A stretch of DNA of 64,000 nucleotides from JBEEFP01 sp041166085. Its GTDB lineage: Bacteria > Actinomycetota > Acidimicrobiia > Acidimicrobiales > JAFATL01. Shown in pieces: positions 1-8,200 of this stretch (its first letter is position 1; each line of letters begins with the position of its first letter). Where the stretch lies: assembly GCA_041166085.1 (NCBI GenBank), contig JBEEFP010000056.1:62001-126000 (forward strand). Reading direction: 5' to 3'. The notes under the pieces were generated by a model. That model ran no database searches. It saw nothing but the letters and a program-made list of their open reading frames with translations, and was not told where the DNA came from. Made by a program: the position numbers and the translations under genes.

Positions 1-2247
1 TGCCTCCCGCCGACGACGGCGGTGGTCGGCGACCATGAATGCGACGACCGCGGCCAGTCCGAGCGCGGTGAGGCCGTCGCCCATGATGTCGACCCCCGTG
101 TACCCGAAGTGGAGCTCGACGTGCTTCTTGGTCGGGACCACGACCATCTGGTTGGGCGTCACGCGCCACGGTCCCTTCGCCCCGGACGCGTGCCAGTTCG
201 GGAAGTAGGAGCTCTTCACCAGCACTGGCACGCCGACGCGGTCGACGTCGAAGGAGATGCGATCGTCGGTGATCTTGATGCGCGAGACGCTGGCGGGCTC
301 GACCGGACGGCGGGGTGCGGTGGCCGTGCCGGCGCGCACGCGTGGCCAGTTCGACGGGCCGCTGGCGGCACGGGGCACGTCCCACCGGTCCGGGTGCTGG
401 AAGAAGTCCACCCCCGCCGCCTGCCACGTCTTGGCGCCCGCACCGAGGTCCGTCATGACCGCGGGCAGGTAGTCCAGCGGCGCGACGGTGGCCGACCCGC
501 TGACCTCGTAGACCTCCCAGTTGCGGTCGCGGCTGACGCTCTGGTTGTTCTCCGTGTAGTTGACAGGCCAGGGACCGATGGTGTCGACCAGCTGCAACTC
601 GGGGTTGGCGCGCGCCTGGGCCTTCGCGTCGTCAGAGAACACCATGTAGTACTTCACGCCCATCAGCTGCAGGTGCTCGACGCCCTGGGTCACGTCGAGG
701 TCGCGGTACGGCAGGTCGCGCTGGGGACGCGACGGCCGCTTCGACAGCTCGGACTGCATGAGGAAGTGGTAGGGCGTGCTGGCCGCCGACTCGAAGTACA
801 CGCCCTCCATGGAACCGATGCAGCCCTTGGTCCAGTACGGCAGGAGCATGAGGCTCATCGGCGTGCCCTGCTGGTCGAGCTCGCTCTCGTACTCCCAGTT
901 GGCCCGTCCACAGCCGTAGCGCTCGCCGACCTTGCCCATGGTGGTGAGGATGTCGCGGTACTCCGGGTAGCCGGACTTGCGCTCGTAGCCCGTGTAGTTC
1001 CAGTTCACCCAGCCGGGGATGAAGCTCTTGTCGGTCGACTTGAACGTCAGCCATTGGTAGCTGCCGTCGGCCAGGTGCCTGCCGCCGGGGAGGACCTGTA
1101 GCGGGAAGGCGGTGAAGATGAGCGCGCCGGTGATGGCCACCACGGCCGCCGCACTCTCGGCGACCCGCGCCATCGAGGGCCTGCGCTCGAGGAGCCATGC
1201 CACGCCCCGACCGGCCTCGGCCACCGCGACGCCGGCGAGGAGGAACAGGCAGAGGAACCAGAACGGCAGCATGCGCGCGTTCCAGATCCGCCCCTGCGGG
1301 AGGAACCGGAACGCCAGCGCGGACAGCGTGGCCATGATCGTGAGGAAGGTGCCGACGCGCCGACGCAGCAGCACCGATGCCGCCCCGCCGCCCGCGGCCA
1401 GGACGACGACCCAGCGCAGGTCCTGCGGGAGCAGCTCGTGATGAAAGGTCGTGAGCTTCTCCCACCCCATGTCGGTGGTGAAGGGCAGGCGCATGATGAA
1501 GGGCACGACCCAGAAGGCGGACACGGCGCCACCGACGATGCCGACCGGTATCGCGTACTTGAGCCGCCGCACCGACGGCTCCATCAGCGTGAGCACGATC
1601 GCGCCCGCCACCGCGAAGTACGCGGGGAGCACGTGGCACAGCCCGGTGGCGGCCAGCAGCAGGGCGGCCAACGCGCGATGGCGGCCCGTGCGCAGGCCGT
1701 TGGCCAGCACGCCCAGGAAGACGATGGCGAGGGCGAGGCCGATGGAGAAGGTGAACTCGCCGGCGAGGGTGGACGGCACGTTGCCGCCGTAGATCGTGTA
1801 CCCGCGGTTGAACAGGTACGGCACGGTGGCCGCAGCGAGACACGCCGGGCCCGGGCGGCGCATCCCGGCCAGCTTGCCGAAGGCCCACGCCGCGACGGGG
1901 AGGGCCACCAGCCCCGAGACGCTGATGAGCTTGAAGGCCACGCCGTAGGGCAGCACCACGTCGAGCAGGACGATGGCGAGCATCGGGAGCGGGAAGTAGA
2001 AGAACAGGATCGGCGTGCCCGCGTACCAGTCGGGCGACCAGCCGGTGAGCCGCCAGTGCGGCAGCAGATGGTCCCGCAGGTACGCCGGGGTGGCCACGTG
2101 GGCACCCATGTCGCCACCCGCCGGCGTGGTGTTCAGCGTCAGCAGCGACGGCGACAGCTGGGCCAGCACGAAGACGACGGCGCCCGCCACCACGAGGAAG
2201 GTGACGATGGATGCAGGCGCGGGTCGACGCAGCGAGAGACGGCGCAT
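1..2247 (-). CDS. Large multi-pass membrane protein, PTPS-related / GT-C-like (3' end outside window)
   Basis: The frame is open from an ATG at 2247 to the window edge (749 codons, no stop seen), so the C-terminus is missing. The N-terminal two thirds alternates long hydrophobic stretches with short loops, starting with a segment at about residues 13-33. An early outer loop reads GGDMGAH...YLRDHLLPHW...GWSPDWYAG, which I associate with the family called 6-pyruvoyl-tetrahydropterin synthase-related membrane proteins. These resemble lipid-linked-sugar-dependent (GT-C/YfhO-like) glycosyltransferases. A soluble, probably extracytoplasmic part with Trp/Tyr-rich sequence follows, and the visible end has another membrane segment and a basic tail. 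The acceptor is unknown. No catalytic residue can be assigned from sequence alone. The role in envelope glycosylation is inferred from the fold type and the glycan genes nearby. Confidence 0.72.
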   Translation of the reverse strand, partial: MRRLSLRRPAPASIVTFLVVAGAVVFVLAQLSPSLLTLNTTPAGGDMGAHVATPAYLRDHLLPHWRLTGWSPDWYAGTPILFFYFPLPMLAIVLLDVVLPYGVAFKLISVSGLVALPVAAWAFGKLAGMRRPGPACLAAATVPYLFNRGYTIYGGNVPSTLAGEFTFSIGLALAIVFLGVLANGLRTGRHRALAALLLAATGLCHVLPAYFAVAGAIVLTLMEPSVRRLKYAIPVGIVGGAVSAFWVVPFIMRLPFTTDMGWEKLTTFHHELLPQDLRWVVVLAAGGGAASVLLRRRVGTFLTIMATLSALAFRFLPQGRIWNARMLPFWFLCLFLLAGVAVAEAGRGVAWLLERRPSMARVAESAAAVVAITGALIFTAFPLQVLPGGRHLADGSYQWLTFKSTDKSFIPGWVNWNYTGYERKSGYPEYRDILTTMGKVGERYGCGRANWEYESELDQQGTPMSLMLLPYWTKGCIGSMEGVYFESAASTPYHFLMQSELSKRPSRPQRDLPYRDLDVTQGVEHLQLMGVKYYMVFSDDAKAQARANPELQLVDTIGPWPVNYTENNQSVSRDRNWEVYEVSGSATVAPLDYLPAVMTDLGAGAKTWQAAGVDFFQHPDRWDVPRAASGPSNWPRVRAGTATAPRRPVEPASVSRIKITDDRISFDVDRVGVPVLVKSSYFPNWHASGAKGPWRVTPNQMVVVPTKKHVELHFGYTGVDIMGDGLTALGLAAVVAFMVADHRRRRREA

Positions 2248-2304
2248 GTGGCTCAATTGTGCCTCATGCCGTGCCCTCTTCGGCACCGCGGAGGGGGGCC
2301 GGGG

Positions 2305-2475
2305 TTAGCGGCGGACGGTGGCGAGGTCGAGCACGCGGTCGACGCCGACGCGGCTGCCGTCCCGGTCCCACCAGCGCGTGTCGCACCGGCTGCAGCTGTG
2401 CATGGTGACGCGGTTGTCGGCCACGGTCATCTCGATCTCGACCAGCTGGCTGGCCCGGCAGTTCGGACACGACAT
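2305..2475 (-). CDS. Small zinc-ribbon-like protein (56 aa)
   Basis: A 56-residue protein with two CxxC knuckles, CPNC near residue 3 and CSRC near residue 28, the spacing of a zinc ribbon. The second knuckle is followed by the aromatic patch TRWW and a DRDG turn. The start is well supported: AAGGGGAG sits about 7 bases before the ATG at 2475. It lies 57 bases downstream of the membrane-protein start and 131 bases from the CPBP gene, so it is probably transcribed on its own. Its leader has a short inverted repeat (GTGCCC 2510-2515 with GGGCAC 2532-2537). The composition suggests a single metal site; the function is unknown. Small zinc ribbons of this kind are often nucleic-acid or regulator adaptors, but nothing here shows which. 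Confidence 0.7.
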   Translation of the reverse strand: MSCPNCRASQLVEIEMTVADNRVTMHSCSRCDTRWWDRDGSRVGVDRVLDLATVRR

Positions 2476-2606
2476 GCGCTTGCTCCCCTTCGATTCGGTA
2501 CAACCCTCCGTGCCCTGACTATCGGCAAATCGGGCACCCGGCTTGAGCGGACGACGGCCATCCCGCCTGGCACGCGTGCTTTTTTGCGCAACAGCCGCCG
2601 GAGCGG

Positions 2607-3368
2607 TCAGCGGACGACGGCCAGGGCGAGGCCGATGAGGGTGATGGCGTTGAAGGTGGCGTGGGCCACCAGACCCGGGCCGAGGCGGCCGGTGCGGTAC
2701 GCAAGCGTCGACAGGACGGCCCCGAAGGCGCCGAGGGCCACCACCAGGGCCACCGCCGACCAGCCGGCGAGCGATGGGGCGTGCACGAGGCCGAATGCGA
2801 GGGCCGAGATGGCGATGCCGGCGACGGGGCCGAGGCGACGTACGGACGCGCGCTGGAGCAATCCTCGGAAGTAGAGCTCTTCGAAGAAGGGGGCGCCCAC
2901 GCAGAGGAACGGGGCCAGCAACGCCAGGCGGGCGCCGCCCGCTCCGCCCGTGACCTCCTTGGCCTGTCCTTCCACGTCCACCCCGTGGTCGAGCAGGTGG
3001 AAGAAGCTGACGATCACCGGGATGAGGACGAACTGGCAGAGGAGACCGACGGCAATACCGACGCCGATGTCGCGCGGCTGGAGCCGCAGGCCGTAGTCCC
3101 GGGCCAGGCTGCCCGTGCCCTTCGTGCGGCTGGCGCGCAGGGCGACGCCGCCGAGGCCGGCCCACAGGCCGATCAGACTGGCGACGATCGTGCCGGTGCC
3201 GTTGACATCGGCGCCGGGACGCAGGAGCAGGTAGCCGTTGGTCGTCACGACGGTGCCGAGCAGGCCGGCCGCGAAGGCGATGGCGGCGTCGCCCAGGCCC
3301 CACCTGGGCTGGGGCGCGTCTGAGGACGGCGGCCCCTCGTCGGGGGCCACGCCGGGCAGATCAGTCAT
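2607..3368 (-). CDS. CPBP (Abi/Rce1-like) intramembrane metalloprotease
   Basis: 253 residues with several hydrophobic segments and the three CPBP-family motifs in order: EELYFRG (Glu163, Glu164, Arg168), FGLVHA (His196) and HATFN (His236, Asn240). These are the glutamates and histidines proposed to hold the catalytic water or metal in Rce1-type membrane proteases. The first 25 residues are Pro/Asp-rich and probably cytoplasmic. The ATG at 3368 overlaps the stop of the upstream DUF6788 gene (ATGACTGA), so the two are translationally coupled. The substrate is unknown; actinobacterial relatives are mostly uncharacterised. The family assignment is firm and the physiological role open. Confidence 0.9.
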   Translation of the reverse strand: MTDLPGVAPDEGPPSSDAPQPRWGLGDAAIAFAAGLLGTVVTTNGYLLLRPGADVNGTGTIVASLIGLWAGLGGVALRASRTKGTGSLARDYGLRLQPRDIGVGIAVGLLCQFVLIPVIVSFFHLLDHGVDVEGQAKEVTGGAGGARLALLAPFLCVGAPFFEELYFRGLLQRASVRRLGPVAGIAISALAFGLVHAPSLAGWSAVALVVALGAFGAVLSTLAYRTGRLGPGLVAHATFNAITLIGLALAVVR

Positions 3369-3636
3369 CCAGCGTCTTGCCGATGTAGCGCGATCGCACC
3401 TTGTCGCCCTCGCGCCAGTAGGCGTACCAATACGGCCCGTGCGGGCAGCGCGTGCAACCCGCCTTCCCGCAGCGCACGTGCTGCTGGCGATAGGAGACCT
3501 TGGGCTCGCCGGTCTCGTCGTGGAACTGTGGGCCCGCCTTCTCCCGCAGGCGCCCCTTGGCGAGGATCACCAAGCGGCGCAGCTCGAACTCGTCGAGCCC
3601 GCGCACCATGTCGGTGGCCCGACGGTCTAGGCCCAT
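3361..3636 (-). CDS. DUF6788-like small Cys-rich protein (91 aa)
   Basis: The C-terminal half carries VRCGKAGCTRCPHGPYWYAYW followed by a basic RSRYIG stretch, a cysteine/aromatic signature I know from DUF6788 proteins. The three Cys and one His in a short space suggest a zinc knuckle. The N-terminal half is a charged helical region (GLDEFELRRL). The gene overlaps the CPBP protease start by eight bases. Upstream, TAGCCT lies six bases before the ATG and there is no purine-rich ribosome site, so the message is probably leaderless. Related signatures often sit beside transposase or phage genes, but no mobile-element gene is visible here. The function is unknown. Confidence 0.75.
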   Translation of the reverse strand: MGLDRRATDMVRGLDEFELRRLVILAKGRLREKAGPQFHDETGEPKVSYRQQHVRCGKAGCTRCPHGPYWYAYWREGDKVRSRYIGKTLDD

Positions 3637-3642
3637 GAGGGC

Positions 3643-3648
3643 AGGCTA
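3643..3648 (-). promoter_or_regulatory. Probable -10 box for leaderless DUF6788-CPBP operon
   Basis: TAGCCT on the minus strand, six bases before the ATG at 3636. It matches the TANNNT-(6-8 nt)-start arrangement seen at several other genes here. No -35 match is obvious. Confidence 0.5.
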
Positions 3649-3656
3649 CGCGGGCG

Positions 3657-3872
3657 TCAGCTCGCGGCGACGTAGAGGGTGGGCTTGCGACGGTCGACGA
3701 GGGCCCACCCGAGGGGCACGTGCATGCCGTCCGCGTGCTGGTCGCACAAGGCCCAGCCGCCCTCGACCGACGGCACGTCGAGCCAGGTCGTGCGGTTGGC
3801 GTAGTCGTAGCTGAGGACGGCGGCCACCGTCCCGCCGCACCCGGGGTGTGCACAGTGCGCAAGGCGGTCCAT
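3657..3872 (-). CDS. DUF3499 family protein (71 aa)
   Basis: A 71-residue protein with CAHPGCGGTVAAVLSYDYANRT near the N-terminus, then CDQHAD, GW and a C-terminal beta-rich end. This is the Cys/His pattern of the actinobacterial DUF3499 family: two Cys, then a Cys and His, likely one zinc site. In mycobacteria and streptomycetes, as I recall, DUF3499 genes sit near phosphomannomutase and other cell-wall precursor genes, which suits this locus. The ATG at 3872 is preceded by TACGGT nine bases upstream, and the gene is divergent from ftsH. The biochemical role is unknown; the family call is fairly secure. Confidence 0.8.
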   Translation of the reverse strand: MDRLAHCAHPGCGGTVAAVLSYDYANRTTWLDVPSVEGGWALCDQHADGMHVPLGWALVDRRKPTLYVAAS

Positions 3873-3926
3873 GGGTGCAAGACCGTACCCAAGCCGCCGA
3901 CACGGATGTTGGACCCTGCGCGCACC

Positions 3927-3956
3927 CGTCTTATGCAACGGATGTTGCACAAGACG
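3927..3956. promoter_or_regulatory. 13-bp dyad between DUF3499 and ftsH (operator or hairpin)
   Basis: Two 13-base arms, CGTCTTATGCAAC and GTTGCACAAGACG, pair with a single mismatch (3933/3950) around a GGAT centre. It lies between divergent starts at 3872 and 4026, about 58 bases before the proposed ftsH -10 box. That position fits an operator for a shared regulator better than a terminator, and there is no T-run. Confidence 0.45.
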
Positions 3957-4013
3957 GTGTTGTGATTCACAGTCCACGTGGACGGCTGCGGCGGTGGACG
4001 CGAGCCGAACCTT

Positions 4014-4019
4014 TACCAT
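4014..4019 (+). promoter_or_regulatory. Probable -10 box for leaderless ftsH
   Basis: TACCAT six bases before the ATG at 4026, with no ribosome-binding sequence in between. This argues for the 4026 start rather than an upstream in-frame GTG at 3978. Confidence 0.5.
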
Positions 4020-4025
4020 GGGCCC

Positions 4026-6014
4026 ATGAGCCCGCAGCAGCCCGATCAGGGCCAACGAAGGCCCACTCCCCCGGGCCTCGGCGGGCCGGCCGAGCAGAAC
4101 TGGCGCTGGGCCGTCTTCGTGCTCCTGGGCCTCGTGGCGGCCGCCCTGCTGCTGCCGCCGTTGTTCAACAGCAAGCCCAAGACCGAGCTCACCTACACCG
4201 ACGTCCTCCAGAAGTCGGCGGAGGGCCAGGTCACCGACATCACCATCAACAACGACACCGGGCACATGACCGGCAAGTTGAAGGACGGCAAGACCTTCTC
4301 GGTCAACGGCCCCCACCCGGTGCCCGACGCCGACCTGGCCGTCCTGCGCGGCAAGGCCAAGGTCAAGTTCACCAACGACACGCCCAACCTGATCGCGTCG
4401 CTCCTGCCCTTCCTGTTACCGATCGCCATCCTCATCGGGTTCTGGGTGTGGATGAGCAGACGGGCCCAGGGGCAGATGACCGGGCTCATGTCGATCGGTC
4501 GCTCGAAGGCGAAGGTGTACACCACCGAACGCCCGCGCACGACCTTCGCCGACGTGGCCGGATACAACGGCGTGAAGCAGGAGATCCGCGAGGTGGTGGA
4601 CTTCCTCAAGTCGCCGGGGCGCTTCAAGGAGATCGGCGCGCGCATCCCCAAGGGCGTGCTCCTCGTGGGTCCGCCCGGCACGGGGAAGACACTGCTCGCC
4701 CGCGCCGTCGCCGGCGAGGCAGGCGTGCCGTTCATGTCCGTCACCGGCTCCGACTTCATGGAGATGTTCGTCGGCGTGGGCGCGTCGCGCGTGCGCGACC
4801 TGTTCCAGACGGCGCGTAAGCAGGCGCCCGCCATCATCTTCGTGGACGAGGTCGACTCCATCGGCCGCAAGCGCGGCGCCGGCCTGGGTGGCGGACACGA
4901 CGAGCGCGAGCAGACGCTCAACCAGATGCTCTCGGAGATGGACGGCTTCGAGACCACCGAGGGCATCGTGATGATGGCCGCCACCAACCGGCCCGACATC
5001 CTCGATCCCGCCCTGCTGCGGCCGGGCCGTTTCGACCGCCAGATCGTGGTCCCCCTGCCCGACCTCGAGGAGCGGCTCCCGATCCTGCAGGTGCACTGCC
5101 GGGACAAGCGCATCGCCACCGACGTCGACCTCACCGTCGTCGCGCGCGGCACGCCCGGCATGAGCGGCGCCGACCTGGCCAACCTCGTCAACGAAGCGGC
5201 GCTGCACGCGGTAAGGCGGGGTGCTGCCGAGGTGCACATGGAGGACTTCGAGGCCGCGCGCGACCGCATCCTCATGGGCCAGCGGCGCGAGACCATGGCG
5301 CTGAGCGAGGACGAGAAGGAGCGCGTCGCCTACCACGAGGGCGGCCACGCCGTGCTCGCCTACGTGCTGCCCGACGCCGACCCCGTGCACAAGGTGACGA
5401 TCCTCCCCACGGGCATGGCCCTCGGTGTCACCCAGCAGCTCCCCATGGAGGAGCGCCACATCTATCCGCGGGAGTACATCGAGGACAGCCTGGCCGTCCG
5501 CATGGGCGGACGGGTGGCCGAGCTGCTCGTGTACGGCGACCTGTCGACGGGCGCCAACAACGACCTGGTCGGCAACACCGAGCTCGCTCGCAAGATGGTC
5601 CGCGAGTGGGGCATGAGCGAGCGCATCGGCCCGATGGCGTGGGGCTCACAAGGCATGGTGTTCCTCGGCGACGACCTCATGCACACGCGCGACTACAGCG
5701 ACGAGACGTCGCGCGTCATCGACGAGGAGGTCGAGCGCATCCTCCGCGAGCAGGAGGAGCGGGCCACCAAGATGCTGCGCCGCCATCGCAAGGGACTCGA
5801 CCTGGTCGCGGTCGCGCTGCTCGAGAAGGAGACCATCGACGGCGCCGAGGTCGCCCGCCTCGTCGACCAGGGCTTCGGCCGCCCCGTCCACGGGAGCCGC
5901 GACAGCCGCGTCCCCCGCTTCGGCTCCACCGGCCCCACCGACGACGGCCCCCTCGACGACGACGACGACGAGACGGTGGAGATGGACAGAAGTCGCTTTC
6001 AGCGCGAGCGCTGA
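4026..6014 (+). CDS. ftsH: ATP-dependent zinc metalloprotease FtsH
   Basis: A 662-residue AAA+ membrane protease that degrades misassembled membrane proteins and some regulators. Order: short cytoplasmic Pro-rich N-terminus, membrane segment about 28-46, extracytoplasmic domain about 50-120, second membrane segment about 122-142, AAA module, then M41 protease. Visible motifs are Walker A GPPGTGKT (215-222), Walker B IIFVDE with Glu275, the pore motif MFVGVGASRVRDLF, the second region of homology ending RPGRFDR, and zinc site HEGGH (437-441). The typical third ligand region GANNDL follows at about 509-514. The C-terminus ends in an acidic DDDDDET run. Length is normal for actinobacterial FtsH. 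The gene stands alone, divergent from DUF3499, and a strong hairpin overlaps its stop codon. Confidence 0.97.
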   Translation: MSPQQPDQGQRRPTPPGLGGPAEQNWRWAVFVLLGLVAAALLLPPLFNSKPKTELTYTDVLQKSAEGQVTDITINNDTGHMTGKLKDGKTFSVNGPHPVPDADLAVLRGKAKVKFTNDTPNLIASLLPFLLPIAILIGFWVWMSRRAQGQMTGLMSIGRSKAKVYTTERPRTTFADVAGYNGVKQEIREVVDFLKSPGRFKEIGARIPKGVLLVGPPGTGKTLLARAVAGEAGVPFMSVTGSDFMEMFVGVGASRVRDLFQTARKQAPAIIFVDEVDSIGRKRGAGLGGGHDEREQTLNQMLSEMDGFETTEGIVMMAATNRPDILDPALLRPGRFDRQIVVPLPDLEERLPILQVHCRDKRIATDVDLTVVARGTPGMSGADLANLVNEAALHAVRRGAAEVHMEDFEAARDRILMGQRRETMALSEDEKERVAYHEGGHAVLAYVLPDADPVHKVTILPTGMALGVTQQLPMEERHIYPREYIEDSLAVRMGGRVAELLVYGDLSTGANNDLVGNTELARKMVREWGMSERIGPMAWGSQGMVFLGDDLMHTRDYSDETSRVIDEEVERILREQEERATKMLRRHRKGLDLVAVALLEKETIDGAEVARLVDQGFGRPVHGSRDSRVPRFGSTGPTDDGPLDDDDDETVEMDRSRFQRER

Positions 6015-6016
6015 AA
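5997..6016. terminator. Hairpin overlapping the ftsH stop codon
   Basis: TTTCAGCGC and GCGCTGAAA form a perfect 9-bp stem around GA, and the TGA stop lies inside the right arm. There is no downstream T-run, so it may be an intrinsic terminator of the GC-rich type or a 3'-end stabiliser. Confidence 0.5.
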
Positions 6017-6075
6017 CCGCCTTCCGTAATCACACTCGCTCGCTCGCAAGCTTCGCTCGCTGAAGGCGATCGAGA

Positions 6076-6153
6076 CGGAAGGCGAAGTACTTGGGTCCGA
6101 TTGAGCTCACGCCGGGCGAACGCGACGATCAACCGCAAGTACTTCGCCTTCCG
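6076..6153. repeat. Long inverted repeat (18-nt arms, 42-nt spacer) between convergent genes
   Basis: Arms at 6076-6093 and 6136-6153 are perfect reverse complements beginning CGGAAGGCGAAGTACTTG. The outer nine bases (CGCCTTCCG) occur a third time at 6018-6026. The block fills the 216-base gap between the ends of ftsH and the thioredoxin-like gene, so it could be a bidirectional terminator or a REP-like dispersed element. No coding function is seen in the gap. Confidence 0.6.
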
Positions 6154-6230
6154 CCTCGTGGGGACCCCAACCCCATCGCGGCTCCCGCCGACGTCGCGCC
6201 GGCCGGTCACCACCCTCCGGACGCCCTCGA

Positions 6231-6683
6231 CTACGGGCGGCCCAAATCGGGTTCCGGGGAGGCGCCCGGGGCGCGGGCTTCGGCAACGGCGGCCCAGAGG
6301 TCGGTGGCGGTGGGGACGCCGACGAAGGAGGCGGCCACCACACCGTCAGGACCGGCGACCAGGATCATGGGAACGACCTCGACCGCGTAGCGGGTGTGCA
6401 GGTCCTTGCGCAGTTGGTAGGGCACGTCCTGCACCACGACGGACGGGCTGGCCAGCACCGCCGTCTTCTGCCTGGCACGCGCGCACGAGTCGCACGTCTC
6501 CGAGGTGAACAGGGCGACGAGCCACGGCGTGTCGCGGCCGTCGAAGTCGGCCCGGTCGAGCTGGGTCGGCACAGCCCATCGCGACTGGGTGGGCGCGTCG
6601 GCACGGTCGCGCAGACGTTGCAGCAGACCCGCGACGAGCACCGCCACGACGATGAGCACGGCGGCGATGATCAGGCGGTCCAT
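6231..6683 (-). CDS. Membrane-anchored thioredoxin-like protein (CDSC motif)
   Basis: 150 residues: an N-terminal membrane anchor (about 4-22), then a thioredoxin-fold domain. After the strand PWLVALFTSETC comes Cys64-Asp-Ser-Cys67, matching the CxxC redox site position. Further on, VPMILVAGPDGVV carries the conserved cis-Pro. The domain is short, and the dipeptide between the cysteines is unlike classical WCGPC, so the redox potential and partner cannot be guessed. The topology places the domain probably outside the membrane. The gene converges on ftsH and diverges from the MFS gene. A near-match box, TAGTTG, lies seven bases before the ATG. Confidence 0.8.
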   Translation of the reverse strand: MDRLIIAAVLIVVAVLVAGLLQRLRDRADAPTQSRWAVPTQLDRADFDGRDTPWLVALFTSETCDSCARARQKTAVLASPSVVVQDVPYQLRKDLHTRYAVEVVPMILVAGPDGVVAASFVGVPTATDLWAAVAEARAPGASPEPDLGRP

Positions 6684-6730
6684 GGCGCCTCAACTATGCA
6701 GCCTGACCCCACGTTGACTACAACCTGACC

Positions 6731-8194
6731 GTGGCAGACCACGAGGACACCTTCGAACCGGCGACTCTCGGGGCCACGCCGTCCTCGGCCGACGCCATCG
6801 AGGAGCCGAGCCCGACGCCTGCGTCGACCCCGAGGCGACGCGTGTCGCCGTGGCCCATGTGGGCGCTCGGCCTCGTGATCATGGTCGACCAGGTCGACCA
6901 GAACATCGTCCGGGGGCTCGTCACGCCGCTCAAGGCCGACCTGGGCATCTCTGACTTCCAGATCGGCATGTTGCTGTCGTCGTTCGTGCTCGTCAACGGG
7001 CTCATCACCGTGCCCGCCGGCTACTTGGCCGACCGATGGAACCGCAGCCGCACCATCGGCCACACCGTCATGGCGTGGTCGGGGATCACCGCCCTGTCCG
7101 GGCTGTTCCGCAACTTCGGGTGGCTGCTGGGCGTGCGCTCGGCCCTGGGCTTCGGCCAGGCCATCACCGAGCCGGCCTGCGCCAGCCTCATCGCCGACTA
7201 CTACCCGGCCGAGGAACGAGGCCGGGCCTTCTCGATCCAGCAGTGCCTCCTCTTCGTCGGCGTGGGTCTCGGCGTCGGCGTGGGTGGCGGTGTCGGCAAC
7301 TCGCTCGGGTGGCGATGGGCCTTCCTGATCGTCGCCCTTCCCGGGTTCGCGGTCGCCCTGCTCGCCTACCGGCTGAAGGAGCCCAAGCGCGGGCACGCCG
7401 ACCGCCTGCACCTCGGGCTCGACGACGACGGCGAAGACGACGTCGAGGTCGACCACGGCATGTTCGAGGGGGGCTTCCGAGCCTTCGTGCGCGACATGAT
7501 CGTCGGGCTGCGCGCCGACCTGCGCACGATCTGGGCGATCACGACGATGCGGTACGCCCTCATCGGTGTGTCGTCCCTCCTGTTCACCATCACCGCGGTC
7601 GCCGCCGGCCTACCGCAGTTCTACGAGCGCCAGCTCGGCGTGAAGGCGGGCCAGGCCGAGGGACTGTTCGCGCTTCTCGTCATCCTCGGCGGCGTGCCGG
7701 GCGTGCTCATCGGCGGACGCGTCGCCGACAAGTACGCCACACGGATCCGCGGCGCCCGCATGGCCATCCCCGCCTACTGCATCCTCGTGGGCACCGGTCT
7801 GTTCACCCTGTCGTACCTGTGGGTGCCGCTGGCGGTCGCCATCCCGCTCGAGCTGTTCGGCTTCTTCATCATCACCATGTCGATCCCTGCGCTCCGCGCC
7901 GGCCTGTCGGACGCGGTCCCCGCCAACCTCCGGGGCGCCGGCTTCGGCGCGTTCAACCTCTGTTCCGTCCTCTTCGGTCAGGCCGCTGCGCCGCTCATCC
8001 TGTTCGGGATCTCAGGCGCCTTCGGCGACAACCTCCGCACCGCGCTGCTCGCCGTGTCTCCCCCCGTGTTCATCGGCGCCCTCATCCTGCTGAAGGCGCG
8101 TGATCACCTCGACGAGGACGCCGCGAAGATCTTCCAGGCCATCGTCACCGCCATGCAGGAGCAGCAGGAGCGGGAGGCCAAGGAGAAGGGCTGA
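6731..8194 (+). CDS. MFS transporter, Spinster-like
   Basis: 487 residues with about 12 membrane segments after a 40-residue Pro/Glu/Ser-rich cytoplasmic N-terminus. MFS motif A is clear between segments 2 and 3 (GYLADRWNRSR, 97-107), and a long acidic central loop (DDDGEDDVEVD) separates the two halves. The overall look and the ALGFGQAITEPACASLIADYYP stretch recall Spinster-type MFS proteins, which move lipids or organic anions, but the substrate cannot be read from the sequence. The GTG start at 6731 is chosen because TACAAC lies six bases upstream, close to the leaderless pattern of this window. It ends six bases from the convergent DUF5719 gene. Confidence 0.88.
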   Translation: MADHEDTFEPATLGATPSSADAIEEPSPTPASTPRRRVSPWPMWALGLVIMVDQVDQNIVRGLVTPLKADLGISDFQIGMLLSSFVLVNGLITVPAGYLADRWNRSRTIGHTVMAWSGITALSGLFRNFGWLLGVRSALGFGQAITEPACASLIADYYPAEERGRAFSIQQCLLFVGVGLGVGVGGGVGNSLGWRWAFLIVALPGFAVALLAYRLKEPKRGHADRLHLGLDDDGEDDVEVDHGMFEGGFRAFVRDMIVGLRADLRTIWAITTMRYALIGVSSLLFTITAVAAGLPQFYERQLGVKAGQAEGLFALLVILGGVPGVLIGGRVADKYATRIRGARMAIPAYCILVGTGLFTLSYLWVPLAVAIPLELFGFFIITMSIPALRAGLSDAVPANLRGAGFGAFNLCSVLFGQAAAPLILFGISGAFGDNLRTALLAVSPPVFIGALILLKARDHLDEDAAKIFQAIVTAMQEQQEREAKEKG

Positions 8195-8200
8195 GCCCGT

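Noticed and set aside
22..1101. Plus-strand open frame at the window start
   Set aside because: Antisense to the membrane protein that is open through 1-2247 with consistent hydrophobic periodicity.
2571..2600. GCACGCGTGC followed by six T as a plus-strand terminator
   Set aside because: The palindrome gives only a 4-bp stem with a 2-base loop, and no plus-strand gene ends there.
3361..3636. DUF6788 gene as a sign of a mobile element
   Set aside because: No transposase, inverted ends or target duplication nearby; it is coupled to a CPBP gene.
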